Part shown: piece after piece, positions 25,179 through 35,349 of the stretch | How the letters are laid out: each line of letters begins with the position of its first letter | How positions within the stretch are numbered: position 1 is the stretch's first letter | NCBI RefSeq assembly: GCF_002197845.1 | Contig: NZ_NIDE01000002.1 | Span: 434,001-498,000 of the forward strand | Length of the DNA stretch: 64,000 nucleotides | From: Fimbriiglobus ruber | GTDB taxonomy: Bacteria; Planctomycetota; Planctomycetia; Gemmatales; Gemmataceae | Direction: 5' to 3' | The notes under the pieces: model-generated | Databases searched by the model: none | What the model saw: only the letters and a program-made list of their open reading frames with translations | What the model was told of the DNA's origin: nothing | Program-made: the position numbers and the translations under genes

Positions 25179-25858
25179 TGGTCCGGTCACGGGGGGAATC
25201 GCCGGTCGCAAAACAGCACTCGATAAGCCGGTATGCGATGGGCATAAGGGTAGTAGAATAAAGGCGTGTTATCGAGTACACGGGGAACCGCCACCTCCAA
25301 TCCGCGAGCCGTCCGCTCGGGCTCCCCTCTCCGCATCGGAGAGAGGCCGGGGGTGAGGTCGCCGCTCTCAGCCGGCCCTACTCGCCGGTACGGAGAAACA
25401 TCTCATTCCGGACCGCGTGGAGTATAATTTTCGGTGGCGACCTACTCCGTTGCACCGCCGGGTAAGTCATCCCTTTGCCTACCGTCCACACATGGTCGGT
25501 GAGTCCCGCGGCCATCGCCGGGGTTCGCTCCTGCCACCGGCCATCCTCACCACGGACTCGGAGCGGGCGGAATTGTGGGAACGCGGATTCCCCCCTCCGT
25601 ACTCATTCACAGTCCGGGTGGTTGTGTCCGATCCCGGGCTGTGTCTAGTCCTTAAACAAGCGAGGGCGATTGCGATCACGATGTAGGCAGTGTCGCTCTG
25701 GTAAATTGCATATCATCTCTGGCCCCACTCATGAGAGTGGGCTTCTTCATTGTTATATCTCCTTCAACAACCCGAGTATTCAGCCTCCGTTTCGCGCGAT
25801 CGCTTTCGGCGCCGTTGCGGATCGGGACATCCAGATCCCGACTTCGGGTTGCCAGGCC
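25179..25858. other. Intergenic region with dispersed hairpins
   Basis: No gene is supported over 680 bases. It contains a CCCTCTCC...GGAGAGAGGCCGGGGGTGAGG hairpin (about 25324-25357) of a type often dispersed between bacterial genes, and a small CCCACTCATGAGAGTGGG hairpin (about 25724-25741) followed by T-rich sequence. The left end of the IS1380 element must lie near its right margin. Confidence 0.5.
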
Positions 25859-27081
25859 TCAACAGTTCAACGTCTCGACCAGTCGGAAGAAGACCCGTAA
25901 ATGAGGGTTCCAACTCAACAGACGATAAACTAGCTTGCGGCCCGTCCGGAGAACCTGGCACGGCAGCCCGACGAATGCGTGGACGAAACTCCGGAACTCC
26001 AAACCCAACACCCACCGCTTCTCCTGACGATACTTGTCTCGCCAGCGGCCCGGCGGTTCCGGCAACGACAACGCCCACCACGCCTTCACGTTCCAGCCCA
26101 GTGCCGTCATCACCATGTACGCCCAGTTGCTTTCCAGCGTGTCCACCGGCGCCCGCAACGCCCGCACGCCGCTCTTCAACTGGGCGTGCAGGTTCTCCTG
26201 GTGGCACCGGTCATTGGCCGAGAACACAATCGCGTCCGCCGACCACTCCCGCTCGTTCGTGATGTAAAAGAAGTAACGCACCTCATCGAACAGTGCCGCC
26301 TCGCCTTTCGCCTTGGTGATGTTCTTGCGGATCACCACCATCCGGTACTTCTGGCGGCAGGCGGTGGGCCGATACTCGAACTCGGCGATGTCCTCCGAGT
26401 CCAAACGGAGCGTCTCGTACTCCCGCTCCGTCACGATCCTGGCCTTGACGTTTTCCGGCGTCCGCCGCGGTTGCGTGTTCACGTGGTAACGGGCGGGGCG
26501 GGTCAGCCGCCGCCACGCGTGGTCCGGGAGTTCCTCGGCTTTCCGCACCAGAGTGGGCACGGCATCGTAGCCGAAAAGGAACCGCGTCTTGTGGATGGCG
26601 TTCCAGCCATCCAGATACTGGGTCTGCGAGAAATCGGTGTCGCCCCGCAAGAGGACCGTGCGAAAACCGGCCTCGAGGCACAACACCAGCGAGCGGTTGA
26701 CTTCCCGGGCCGCGCCCTCGTGCGACGGGCGATTCCCCGGACGATTCACGATGCTGAGGACCTCCCCGGTCTCGGCCAGCGAAACGACCAACGGGTGATA
26801 ACCCCAGGTGCCGTCGTAGGCGATGTCCATTCCCTCCTTGCACTGACCGGTGGTCCCGACGAGGGTGCCATCCAGATCGATCGTCGCGCAGTCGAAGAAC
26901 GACTCGGGTTGCTCGGCCCAGACGCGCCGGCGAACCTCGTTAATCGCGTCGATCAGCGCTTCGACGTCGGACGCCAAGAAGCGGCGGCAGAAGTCGCCGG
27001 CGGTGGTGGGGTCGGGGATGCGTCGCGCGTCCAGGGCGTTGAGGAAGGTCTCGTCGTTGCGGAGGAGTTCGAGGTCTTGAA
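25859..27081 (-). pseudogene. IS1380-family transposase, main C-terminal part (interrupted)
   Basis: Encodes the DDE transposase from QDLELLRNDETFLNALDARR onward: RIPDPTTAGDFCRRF, the catalytic TIDLDGTLVGTTGQ, LLRGDTDFSQTQYLDGW, and ECHQENLHAQLK-like NDRCHQENLHAQLK near the third acidic residue. The typical IS1380 order is present up to the natural C-terminus. The N-terminal about 100 residues lie at 28988-29374, separated by a complete second IS inserted at TTCAA. An ORF starting inside the inserted element's end (MEIGVQDLE) may still be translated but lacks the N-terminal DNA-binding part. Confidence 0.88.
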
Positions 27082-27353
27082 CGCCGATTTCCAAGGCGGT
27101 TAATTAACTCACACTTTTTCGTAATGCCGCCTGGATTTTCGTCGCTTTCGACGACGCAGTGTAAGCGGCTTTTTTTTCGATTTCCCTTCGGGAAGCCCCA
27201 CGGCGATCACGCGAACTTTCTGTGTCCAGTCACCGACCGCCCTTGTTCTCGTGGACTTGTCGCCAGGATTCGGCTCCCTATCGCACTCGTTACCGGTTAT
27301 CCTTTCCGCCCTCGTCCGGCAGTAAGCGACTCACATTCGCCCGGAGACCGGTC

Positions 27354-27776
27354 ATGGACGACGCGGCGCTGTCCCAATTTTTCCTGCGCCCCACGCAGAC
27401 CCGCCATCGTCAGTACGAGGCCTTGCGGGCCGTCTTCGTTGACGGCCGCTCTCAGAAAGATGTCGCCGACGAATTTGGTTACACCCACGGAACTCTTCGG
27501 CAGTTGGTCCGCCAGTTTCGGCGGCGATTCGAGGGCCTTCCGCCGAAGGGTCCGTCCCCCTTTTTCGCGACCCCGACGCGGGCCGGCCGCACAAACGCGA
27601 GCAACGGCCGGTCAGCGAACCGCCCGTCGCTGACCGGCAGCAGTTGGTCTTGTCCGCCGACCCACCGCTGCGTCTACGCACCCGAGCGGCGGGCGTGTTC
27701 CTGTTCCTGCCGCTCCTATCGCGATTGGGGTTCGACGCGCTCGTCCGCGACGCCGGCTATCCCGGCTCAAAGATGA
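27354..27776 (+). CDS. IS orfA: HTH protein, upstream frame of transposase
   Basis: The ATG at 27354 (MDDAALSQFFLRPTQTRHRQ) leads into a homeodomain-like HTH: YEALRAVFVDGRSQKDVADE, FGYTHGTLRQLVRQFRRRFE. Coding quality stops at GLPPKGPSPFF, at the run CCCCCTTTTT (27556-27565). Beyond it the -1 frame continues convincingly (FRDPDAGRPHKREQRPVSEP) into the transposase body. The remaining codons to the stop at 27776 are probably not functional. HTH plus DDE domain joined by a -1 shift is a known IS strategy; a one-T deletion is the alternative. Confidence 0.7.
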   Translation: MDDAALSQFFLRPTQTRHRQYEALRAVFVDGRSQKDVADEFGYTHGTLRQLVRQFRRRFEGLPPKGPSPFFATPTRAGRTNASNGRSANRPSLTGSSWSCPPTHRCVYAPERRACSCSCRSYRDWGSTRSSATPAIPAQR

Positions 27777-28936
27777 TTCCACCGGACGCAGCCCTGCTCG
27801 CCTTGCTCGCCCAGAAGTTGCTGCGCAAGGAACGCCGCAGTCACATCGACGACCACAACGTGGACGCGGGGTTGGGCCTGTTCGCCGGCCTCAATGTCCG
27901 GCCCAAGAAATCGTTCGCCACCGAGTACTCGTACCGCGGCCAACGAATCCATCAGGAGCGGCTGATGGGATCGTGGGTGAAAAAGCTCTCGCCGTTACTC
28001 CTGCCGGGCGCGAAGGCGTTCGCCCTCGACTTCCACCCGATCCCCTACCGCGGCGAGGAGGCCACTCTGGAGAACCACTACATCCCCGGCCGGGGCAAAG
28101 CCTGTCCGAGCGTGCAGGCGCTCTTTGCCCAGGAGCACGAGACGCGCGTGTTCTGCTACGCCAACGCCAACCTCCTTCGCACCGAACAGACCGGCGAAGT
28201 CCTCCGCTTCACCGACTATTGGAGGGATCTCATGGGGACCTATCCCGAATGGCTCTACTTCGACTCGAAGCTGACCACCTACGCGGAATTGTCGAAACTC
28301 AATGAGCGGGAAATCTCGTTCGCGACCATCCGACGCCGGGGCGCGAACATCCTCCGGGCACTGCGGGAACGCCCGAAGAGCGACTGGACCACCGTCCGGA
28401 TCGACATCCCCAAGCGACGAAACAAAGAAATCCGATATGTGGACGAATCGATTCGTTTACCCGAGTACGAGGGCACGCTCCGCCAAATTGCCCTGGACGG
28501 CTTGGGACACGAAAGCCCGACCCTGCTATTGACCAACCATCCCGACGTTTCGGTCCGATCGGTGTTCGGCAACTACGCTCGCCGTAACGGTATTGAGGAT
28601 GGCCTCGGCACGAACGTCGACTTCTTCCATATGGACAACCTGTCGAGTGAAGTGCGGTTGAACGTTGACCTCGACGTGACGCTGACCGTGGTCGCGAACA
28701 GTTGCTATCGTTGGCTCGCGAGCCGGTTGAAGGGATTCGATGGAGCCAAACCGAAGCCAGTCTCGCGGAAGTTTGTCGAAACCGGCGGCGAGATCGAAGT
28801 CCATCCGGGGAAGCGGTTGCGCGTGACGTTCGATCGTCGCTGCCACAACCCGATCCTCCGGGAAGCGGCCTTGGATAAGGACGCCCCGCCGATACCCTGG
28901 CTCGACAACTACAAGATCGAGTTCGATTACCGCTGA
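27644..28936 (+). CDS. IS orfB: DDE-type transposase of unassigned family
   Basis: 430 residues counted from a GTG... in-frame start at 27644, but the frame is open and coding-like from about 27566, so the true protein is probably an orfA-orfB fusion. Candidate acidic residues: Asp in AFALDFHPIPYRGEE, Asp in WLYFDSKLTTYAELSKLN, and Glu/Asp in SSEVRLNVDLDVTLTV. The DFHPIPYRG motif recalls the first Asp region of the IS4/IS1634 superfamily (DST.IPYxG). The C-terminal WLDNYKIEFDYR is followed directly by the right end of the IS. The complete, undamaged ends suggest recent insertion. Confidence 0.8.
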   Translation: MVLSADPPLRLRTRAAGVFLFLPLLSRLGFDALVRDAGYPGSKMIPPDAALLALLAQKLLRKERRSHIDDHNVDAGLGLFAGLNVRPKKSFATEYSYRGQRIHQERLMGSWVKKLSPLLLPGAKAFALDFHPIPYRGEEATLENHYIPGRGKACPSVQALFAQEHETRVFCYANANLLRTEQTGEVLRFTDYWRDLMGTYPEWLYFDSKLTTYAELSKLNEREISFATIRRRGANILRALRERPKSDWTTVRIDIPKRRNKEIRYVDESIRLPEYEGTLRQIALDGLGHESPTLLLTNHPDVSVRSVFGNYARRNGIEDGLGTNVDFFHMDNLSSEVRLNVDLDVTLTVVANSCYRWLASRLKGFDGAKPKPVSRKFVETGGEIEVHPGKRLRVTFDRRCHNPILREAALDKDAPPIPWLDNYKIEFDYR

Positions 28937-28987
28937 TCGTTTGAACACGGCAAAGTGTGAGTTAATTAACCGCCGTGGAAATCGGCG

Positions 28988-29374
28988 TTGAAGGCAGGTG
29001 CCGCCGCAGAGCGGGTTGTAGGCGAGGGTGAGGACGTGATCGGATTCGTGATACGGGACGTGGAATTTGAGCAGATGAAGTTTTTGGTCGATGGTCTTGG
29101 CGAGCCCGAATCGTTGACCCAGCGCGTGGATGAGGCCGATGCCACCGCAGTGGATGGCCTGGGCTTTGTCGGAGACCTCATAGTGGATGTTGCGGGCTTT
29201 GAGCACGGGCTCGGGGCTGAGCGGATTGCGCGTTTGATCGAGTCGGCGAGCGATGCGGGCCTTGCCTTTTTGGAACCAGCGGCGGAAGATAGGTTTCACT
29301 TGAAATCCTTCGTGTTTTCCGGTGGTTGTGGACTCTGCAACCCTACAAACACCGGAAAACACGAAGGATTTCAA
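28988..29374 (-). pseudogene. IS1380-family transposase, N-terminal fragment
   Basis: Minus-strand frame with VKPIFRRWFQKGKARIARRL, GGIGLIHALGQRFGLAKTID and HESDHVLTLAYNPLCGGTCLQ. This is the conserved N-terminal part of IS1380 transposases and ends exactly where the second IS enters. The frame continues into the inserted element only by chance. The start codon is uncertain: an ATG at 29374 lies in an inverted repeat, and a GTG at about 29293 is an alternative. Confidence 0.85.
29299..29374. repeat. Perfect 25-bp inverted repeat at the IS1380 5' end
   Basis: Arms 29299-29323 and 29350-29374 (TTGAAATCCTTCGTGTTTTC... and complement) are exact with a 26-base loop. It covers the proposed transposase start and may be a transcript-level brake on transposition or a separate palindromic element. 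Confidence 0.8.
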
Positions 29375-29395
29375 GCTTTTCGTTTTTCTCCAACG

Positions 29396-29788
29396 TCAAT
29401 TTGCCAATGGCGACGCTTGGTTAAGGTCTAGTCTGGACTCAACACAACTTTGCTTACATCCCGCTGCCAGCGATGGCACGGCGCGGATTATTGCAGGATG
29501 GGAGATCAATGCCGACCGTGCAACAGAGTACGCATCGATTCCCAGCGGGGGAAGATCATTAATGTCTCGTATCAAGTACTGATCGGCTTGTTCTTTGGTT
29601 ATCAAGCCGTCCGCCAATTGTTCTGCCATTTCCACCGCTTGCCTACTTCGCTCGTCGTTGAGTAAATGCCAGATACGTCGACAACAGGCACAAGCGATCA
29701 GACGAAGCTTCCGCTCACTTGCCTTCATTTCAACGAACCACCACATCCGTGTTGGGTCATCTTCTGTCAGCCATTCCGCTTCAGTCAT
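29396..29788 (-). pseudogene. MTEAEWL-family protein truncated by the IS1380 insertion
   Basis: The start MTEAEWLTEDDPTRMWWFVE followed by ASERKLRLIACACCRRIWHL is the hallmark of the family seen in three tandem copies at 54775-56700. The conserved C-terminal block (DALQDAGCDSDDILAHCRG) is missing; after about residue 85 the sequence loses family character and ends near the IS. Start chosen at the ATG at 29788 because family members begin there. Function of the family is unknown. Confidence 0.72.
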
Positions 29789-29805
29789 GCGAATCCTCGG
29801 AGGCG

Positions 29806-29844
29806 AAAAAGCGGGCGGGGACATAAATTCCCCGCCCGCTTTTT
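29806..29844. terminator. Bidirectional intrinsic terminator after clpB
   Basis: AAAAAGCGGGCGGGG (29806-29820) pairs with CCCCGCCCGCTTTTT (29830-29844) around a 9-base loop, giving a GC stem flanked by A and T runs on both strands. It is 10 bases beyond the clpB stop and separates clpB from the truncated gene downstream. Confidence 0.88.
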
Positions 29845-29853
29845 GTACATCTT

Positions 29854-32484
<2,631 letters not shown>

Positions 32485-32586
32485 AGGTCAGTGACTCCGA
32501 ATCCGGGTCCGGCGACGGGTTTACCAGTGATGGGCAACTCCCGTACCCAACGTCGGACTGCCGTTTTACACTTTACACTTTGAAGG

Positions 32587-32781
32587 TTAGAGGGCAAAAA
32601 CGGCGAAAAGGTGCGTCGAAAATGACGGCCGCGATGCGGTACGCTGCCAAAGTGACACGGTGAAATGTTCCGACCAAGCCTGGGTCCGAGGCTGAAACAG
32701 TGGTACGTCTTCTCCTGATTCGGGATCGGGATCGGCTCGGAGAGCGACTTCGTGAGTGAGGGCTCGCGGAATGTCACTCAT
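32587..32781 (-). pseudogene. HNH endonuclease remnant lacking its catalytic core
   Basis: Starts MSDIPRALTHEVALRADPDP like many small HNH endonucleases, then jumps to ESGEDVPLFQPRTQAWSEHF, which in those proteins is the segment after the HNH motif. The CxxC/HH/N core of about 50 residues expected between them is gone, consistent with an internal in-frame deletion. The tail after SEHF is also altered. The start overlaps the preceding small gene by ATGA. Family comparison is from memory of HNH proteins paired with short leucine-rich partners. Confidence 0.6.
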
Positions 32782-32993
32782 CCGTTCGCCCGTTCGGCGC
32801 GCAACTTCAGCAAGGACAGCAATTCGGCCAAATCGACCAACCCGTCGGCTTCACTGCGCTCGTCTGGCGTGAGAGGCTGGCCTCCGTCCTGCCGATCGAG
32901 CAGTGTGTGCAAGCGGGCCTCGACCCCCTCTGGGAGCCGGAACCGAGCCAGATCGTCGGGTAATTCGACTTGGATCGTAGTCGCGAGTGCCAT
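32778..32993 (-). CDS. Small partner protein of an HNH endonuclease (toxin-antitoxin-like pair)
   Basis: 71 residues: TTIQVELPDDLARFRLPEGV, then EARLHTLLDRQDGGQPLTPD and ERSEADGLVDLAELLSLLKL. Proteins of this kind (a short strand followed by helices, LTPxExxEAxxLVxLAELLSLL) are usually encoded immediately before an HNH endonuclease or similar gene with an ATGA overlap, as here. An antitoxin-like role is plausible but not established. With the downstream nuclease gutted, this gene is probably an orphan. Confidence 0.65.
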   Translation of the reverse strand: MALATTIQVELPDDLARFRLPEGVEARLHTLLDRQDGGQPLTPDERSEADGLVDLAELLSLLKLRAERANG

Positions 32994-33076
32994 CGTATTC
33001 CTCCCGGTTTATAACAATTTACCAGGAATCGACCCGACCCGGCAGCTCGGGCGTAAGTCGAGGTACGGTGGGTTCG

Positions 33077-33493
33077 TCAGTTCGGCACGCCGGCGATGAT
33101 GGCCGGTTCGATCCGCTCCAGTACCTTCGGCCACCCCTGCCCCATGCCGCCGAAGGCCGTCTTGCCCATCGGGGACTCAAGGTCGAAACCCGAGTGTTCC
33201 AGGTGCAGGCGGGTGCCGCCGGTCTCGGGCTCGATCCGCCAGGTGACGGTCGTGTCGAGCGTACCGGGAGCAAAACTGTAACTCAGCAGGCGCTCGGGTT
33301 CCACCGCGACGACCTCGCACGGCTGCTGCCCCCACGGTCCCATGTCGAGCGTGAACCGGTGGCCGACGACGGCCCGGACGTCGCCGGCCGCCCACCACTT
33401 CGCGTGAATCGCCGGGTCGGTCAGGGCCAGCCAGACCTTCGCGGGCGGGTGGTTGATGAATTGTGATAAGCGAATGGTTCCGGACTGGATCAC
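33077..33493 (-). CDS. SRPBCC (AHSA1-like) domain protein
   Basis: 138 residues from a GTG start that overlaps the stop of the ArsR gene (GTGA). The helix-grip fold of the AHSA1/START superfamily is recognisable: LSQFINHPPAKVWLALTDPA, HAKWWAAGDVRAVVGHRFTL, then VVAVEPERLLSYSF, TTVTWRIEPETGGTRLHLEH and a C-terminal helix (GWPKVLERIEPAI). Such proteins bind small hydrophobic molecules in a cavity; the ligand is unknown. Co-transcription with an ArsR-type regulator is a very common arrangement. Confidence 0.88.
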   Translation of the reverse strand: MIQSGTIRLSQFINHPPAKVWLALTDPAIHAKWWAAGDVRAVVGHRFTLDMGPWGQQPCEVVAVEPERLLSYSFAPGTLDTTVTWRIEPETGGTRLHLEHSGFDLESPMGKTAFGGMGQGWPKVLERIEPAIIAGVPN

Positions 33494-33804
33494 GGTTTTT
33501 CCTCGTCGAGAGTGCGTTCGAGGGATTGGAGGCGTTTGCGCCAGTAAAGCTCGAATGGCTTCAGCCATTCGTTCACTTCTTGCAGGCGTGCCGGCTCGAT
33601 GTGGTAATACCGCTCGCGGCCACGGCGCTCGTCCCGCACCAACCTGGCGGTCCGCAACACCTGCAAGTGTTCCGACACGGCCGGCCGGTTGAGTCGAAAC
33701 TCGTCCACCAGGTCGTTGACCGTGTACGGTCGCGTGAGCAGGAGTTCCAGAACGCGGCGGCGAACCGGGTTCGACAGGACCGCGAAAACGTCGGGGAGCG
33801 CCAT
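33490..33804 (-). CDS. ArsR-family transcriptional regulator
   Basis: 104 residues from the ATG at 33804; an earlier ATG at 33840 adds a non-conserved 12-residue extension. Winged HTH: VFAVLSNPVRRRVLELLLTR, YTVNDLVDEFRLNRPAVSEH, LQVLRTARLVRDERRGRERY, YHIEPARL. There is no Cys metal-binding motif of the ArsR/SmtB sensor type, so it belongs to the metal-independent group that accompanies SRPBCC genes. It overlaps the next gene by four bases. Probably autoregulatory, acting in the 235-base gap upstream. Confidence 0.92.
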   Translation of the reverse strand: MALPDVFAVLSNPVRRRVLELLLTRPYTVNDLVDEFRLNRPAVSEHLQVLRTARLVRDERRGRERYYHIEPARLQEVNEWLKPFELYWRKRLQSLERTLDEEKP

Positions 33805-34039
33805 GCCCGGATAATATGTCGGAAACTTCCGACGTGTCAATGCGAGACGAAGTGCAATTGAAGTGGCCGCACACCGTAACGGCGACGCACAGCTGTGTCA
33901 GGTACGATGTTTTGCGCCTCGAATCGCGATAGATTCTTGGTCGCGCCAGACCTTCCTCGCTACGATGCCCGTGTGGTCGTCGCATGCATCTCTTTGGGGG
34001 ATAGCGAACGCGGACCGTGTATCTCCAAGAGGTTCCGAC

Positions 34040-34924
34040 ATGCAGCGTCTCACCGATCAAGGCTGGCAAAAGGTCATCGAACTCGCCCAGCGTTACGGGG
34101 TCAGCACCGACGCCGTCATGAGCATGTTGCAGGCCGTGGTGAACGGCAACGGGACGATGGCCCAATTTTACCACCCGGAGTTGGGCGGGGGCGGCCAGTG
34201 GATGCAAGGCGGCATGACCATGGTCGGCGACATGTTCAACTACGGGCTGAAATCGAAAGTCGATGGCTTGTGTTCGGAACTCTCCCAGCTCCTGGCCCAA
34301 CAACCCTTCGTCCCGCCGCCCCAGCCCAGCCAGTCGCAATGGCAGGGCGGCCAGCAGCAACAGGGCGGCTACGGCGCCGGCGGGTATGCGGGCGGCAGCC
34401 CCGTCAGCCTCTTTGTCCAGGGATCGTCGGGCGGGTCGTGGTGGCCCGCTGAGTTGGGTAGTCCGAACGGGAGCGGCGGTCAGAACAACGTGCGCTATGC
34501 GTATTTCTCGAACGCCCGGCGGTTGGCAGTCGAGGTGAACGGGACAGTGACCGTTTACGACACCCTCGACAACCAGATCGGGGGCGTTTCGCAGCAACAG
34601 GGCGCCGGCGGGTCCGTCACCTTGACCAGCCAGTACGGTACCGTCGACGTCGCGAGATTGCCCGTCGTTTCCGTCAACGGCGTCGCCCCCCAATCGTTCA
34701 CGCCGAACTACGCGCCCCCGTCCAACACGCCGGACTACGCGCCCCCGCCGTTCACGTCGAACTACGCGCCGCTGCCGCAGTCATCGCAACCGTCTGCCGC
34801 CGGGAAAGTTCAGGAAGCGGACATCTTCAGCAAGATCGAACGGTTGGCCGAACTGCAACAAAAGGGGATCATCTCCCAGGAAGAGTTCGCCGCCAAAAAG
34901 TCGGAACTCTTGGGCCGGCTATAG
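34040..34924 (+). CDS. SHOCT-domain protein with Gln/Gly/Pro-rich centre
   Basis: 294 residues from the ATG at 34040 (AGAGG upstream); the open frame extends further upstream but without family character. The N-terminal helix region (LTDQGWQKVIELAQRYGVST, DAVMSMLQAVVNG) is followed by a Gln/Gly/Pro-rich linker, a beta-rich middle (VRYAYFSNARRLAVEVNGTV ... LDNQIGGVSQQQG), three near-repeats of FTPNYAPP/TPDYAPPP/FTSNYAPL, and a C-terminal SHOCT motif (IFSKIERLAELQQKGIISQE, EFAAKKSELLGRL). SHOCT is a short oligomerisation helix pair. A similar N-terminus occurs in proteins with a bacterial DUF of unknown role; function is unknown. Confidence 0.82.
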   Translation: MQRLTDQGWQKVIELAQRYGVSTDAVMSMLQAVVNGNGTMAQFYHPELGGGGQWMQGGMTMVGDMFNYGLKSKVDGLCSELSQLLAQQPFVPPPQPSQSQWQGGQQQQGGYGAGGYAGGSPVSLFVQGSSGGSWWPAELGSPNGSGGQNNVRYAYFSNARRLAVEVNGTVTVYDTLDNQIGGVSQQQGAGGSVTLTSQYGTVDVARLPVVSVNGVAPQSFTPNYAPPSNTPDYAPPPFTSNYAPLPQSSQPSAAGKVQEADIFSKIERLAELQQKGIISQEEFAAKKSELLGRL

Positions 34925-34966
34925 TCCGGCCGCCAGCGTCAGAAAAGCGAGAGCGTCGTTCCGCGG

Positions 34967-35329
34967 CTACAGCGTTCGCTTCCAGTCGAGATAAGCCGCC
35001 AGGTAGAGATGTCCTTTGGGCAACGGCGGCAGCAGGTTCACGGACCGCGCCTCGACGCGGTGCCGCTGGCCGTTCCGCTCGACGATCAGATCCAGGCCGA
35101 ACTCGTCTTTCTCGGGCCATTCCATGTCGACAATCGTGACGATTTCGCCGATCACCTGAGCCTGGAATGGAAACTCCAGTTGCTCTTCGATTGTGTGCCA
35201 CAGACCAGAGTGCTGTTCCGTTTCGTCGTGAGAGTCGACTGTCGCCTCTTCAAGCGCCTCCCGGACCGCGTCCTCATCGAGGCCGTCGGTCCAGAAGGGC
35301 GTTGCGTTCTTCTTGTTGGACTTCGCCAT
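34967..35329 (-). CDS. Small acidic protein, possibly CcbP-like calcium-binding
   Basis: 120 residues. After a charged N-terminus (DGLDEDAVREALEEATVDSH) comes LWHTIEEQLEFPFQAQVIGE, EWPEKDEFGLDLIVERNGQR and LPKGHLYLAAYLDWKRTL. The W..IE..LEFPF start recalls the calcium-binding CcbP family (pfam11535), but the calcium role is not certain. It lies between the SHOCT gene and cysS, 20 bases after the cysS... convergent side, with its stop facing the SHOCT gene. Confidence 0.65.
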   Translation of the reverse strand: MAKSNKKNATPFWTDGLDEDAVREALEEATVDSHDETEQHSGLWHTIEEQLEFPFQAQVIGEIVTIVDMEWPEKDEFGLDLIVERNGQRHRVEARSVNLLPPLPKGHLYLAAYLDWKRTL

Positions 35330-35349
35330 GCCGGCCTCCGGGCAAGGGG

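Larger units (their letters stand above)
27082..28987 (+). mobile_element. Complete 1906-bp IS with 36-bp terminal repeats, inserted in the IS1380 transposase
   Basis: The ends are inverted repeats of about 36 bp with one mismatch (CGCCGATTTCCAAGGCGGTT at the left; the right end reads the same from its own side with C for A). Both continue into TAATTAACTCACACTTT. The flanking 5-bp duplication TTGAA occurs at 27077-27081 and 28988-28992. Removing the element and one TTGAA copy restores the IS1380 frame as GGTCLQDLELLRNDE. Contains an HTH frame and a DDE-like frame in -1 register. Family not recognised. Confidence 0.9.
25859..29374 (-). mobile_element. IS1380-family element, disrupted (approximate limits)
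   Basis: The two transposase parts define the element. Exact ends could not be fixed by eye: a weak candidate pair is GGGTTGCC at about 25847 and GCAACCC at about 29337. It has truncated an MTEAEWL-family gene on its right side and has itself been split by the IS at 27082-28987. Confidence 0.65.

Noticed and set aside
25417-25686. 89-residue plus-strand frame
   Set aside because: Overlaps dispersed hairpin DNA and lacks protein-like composition.
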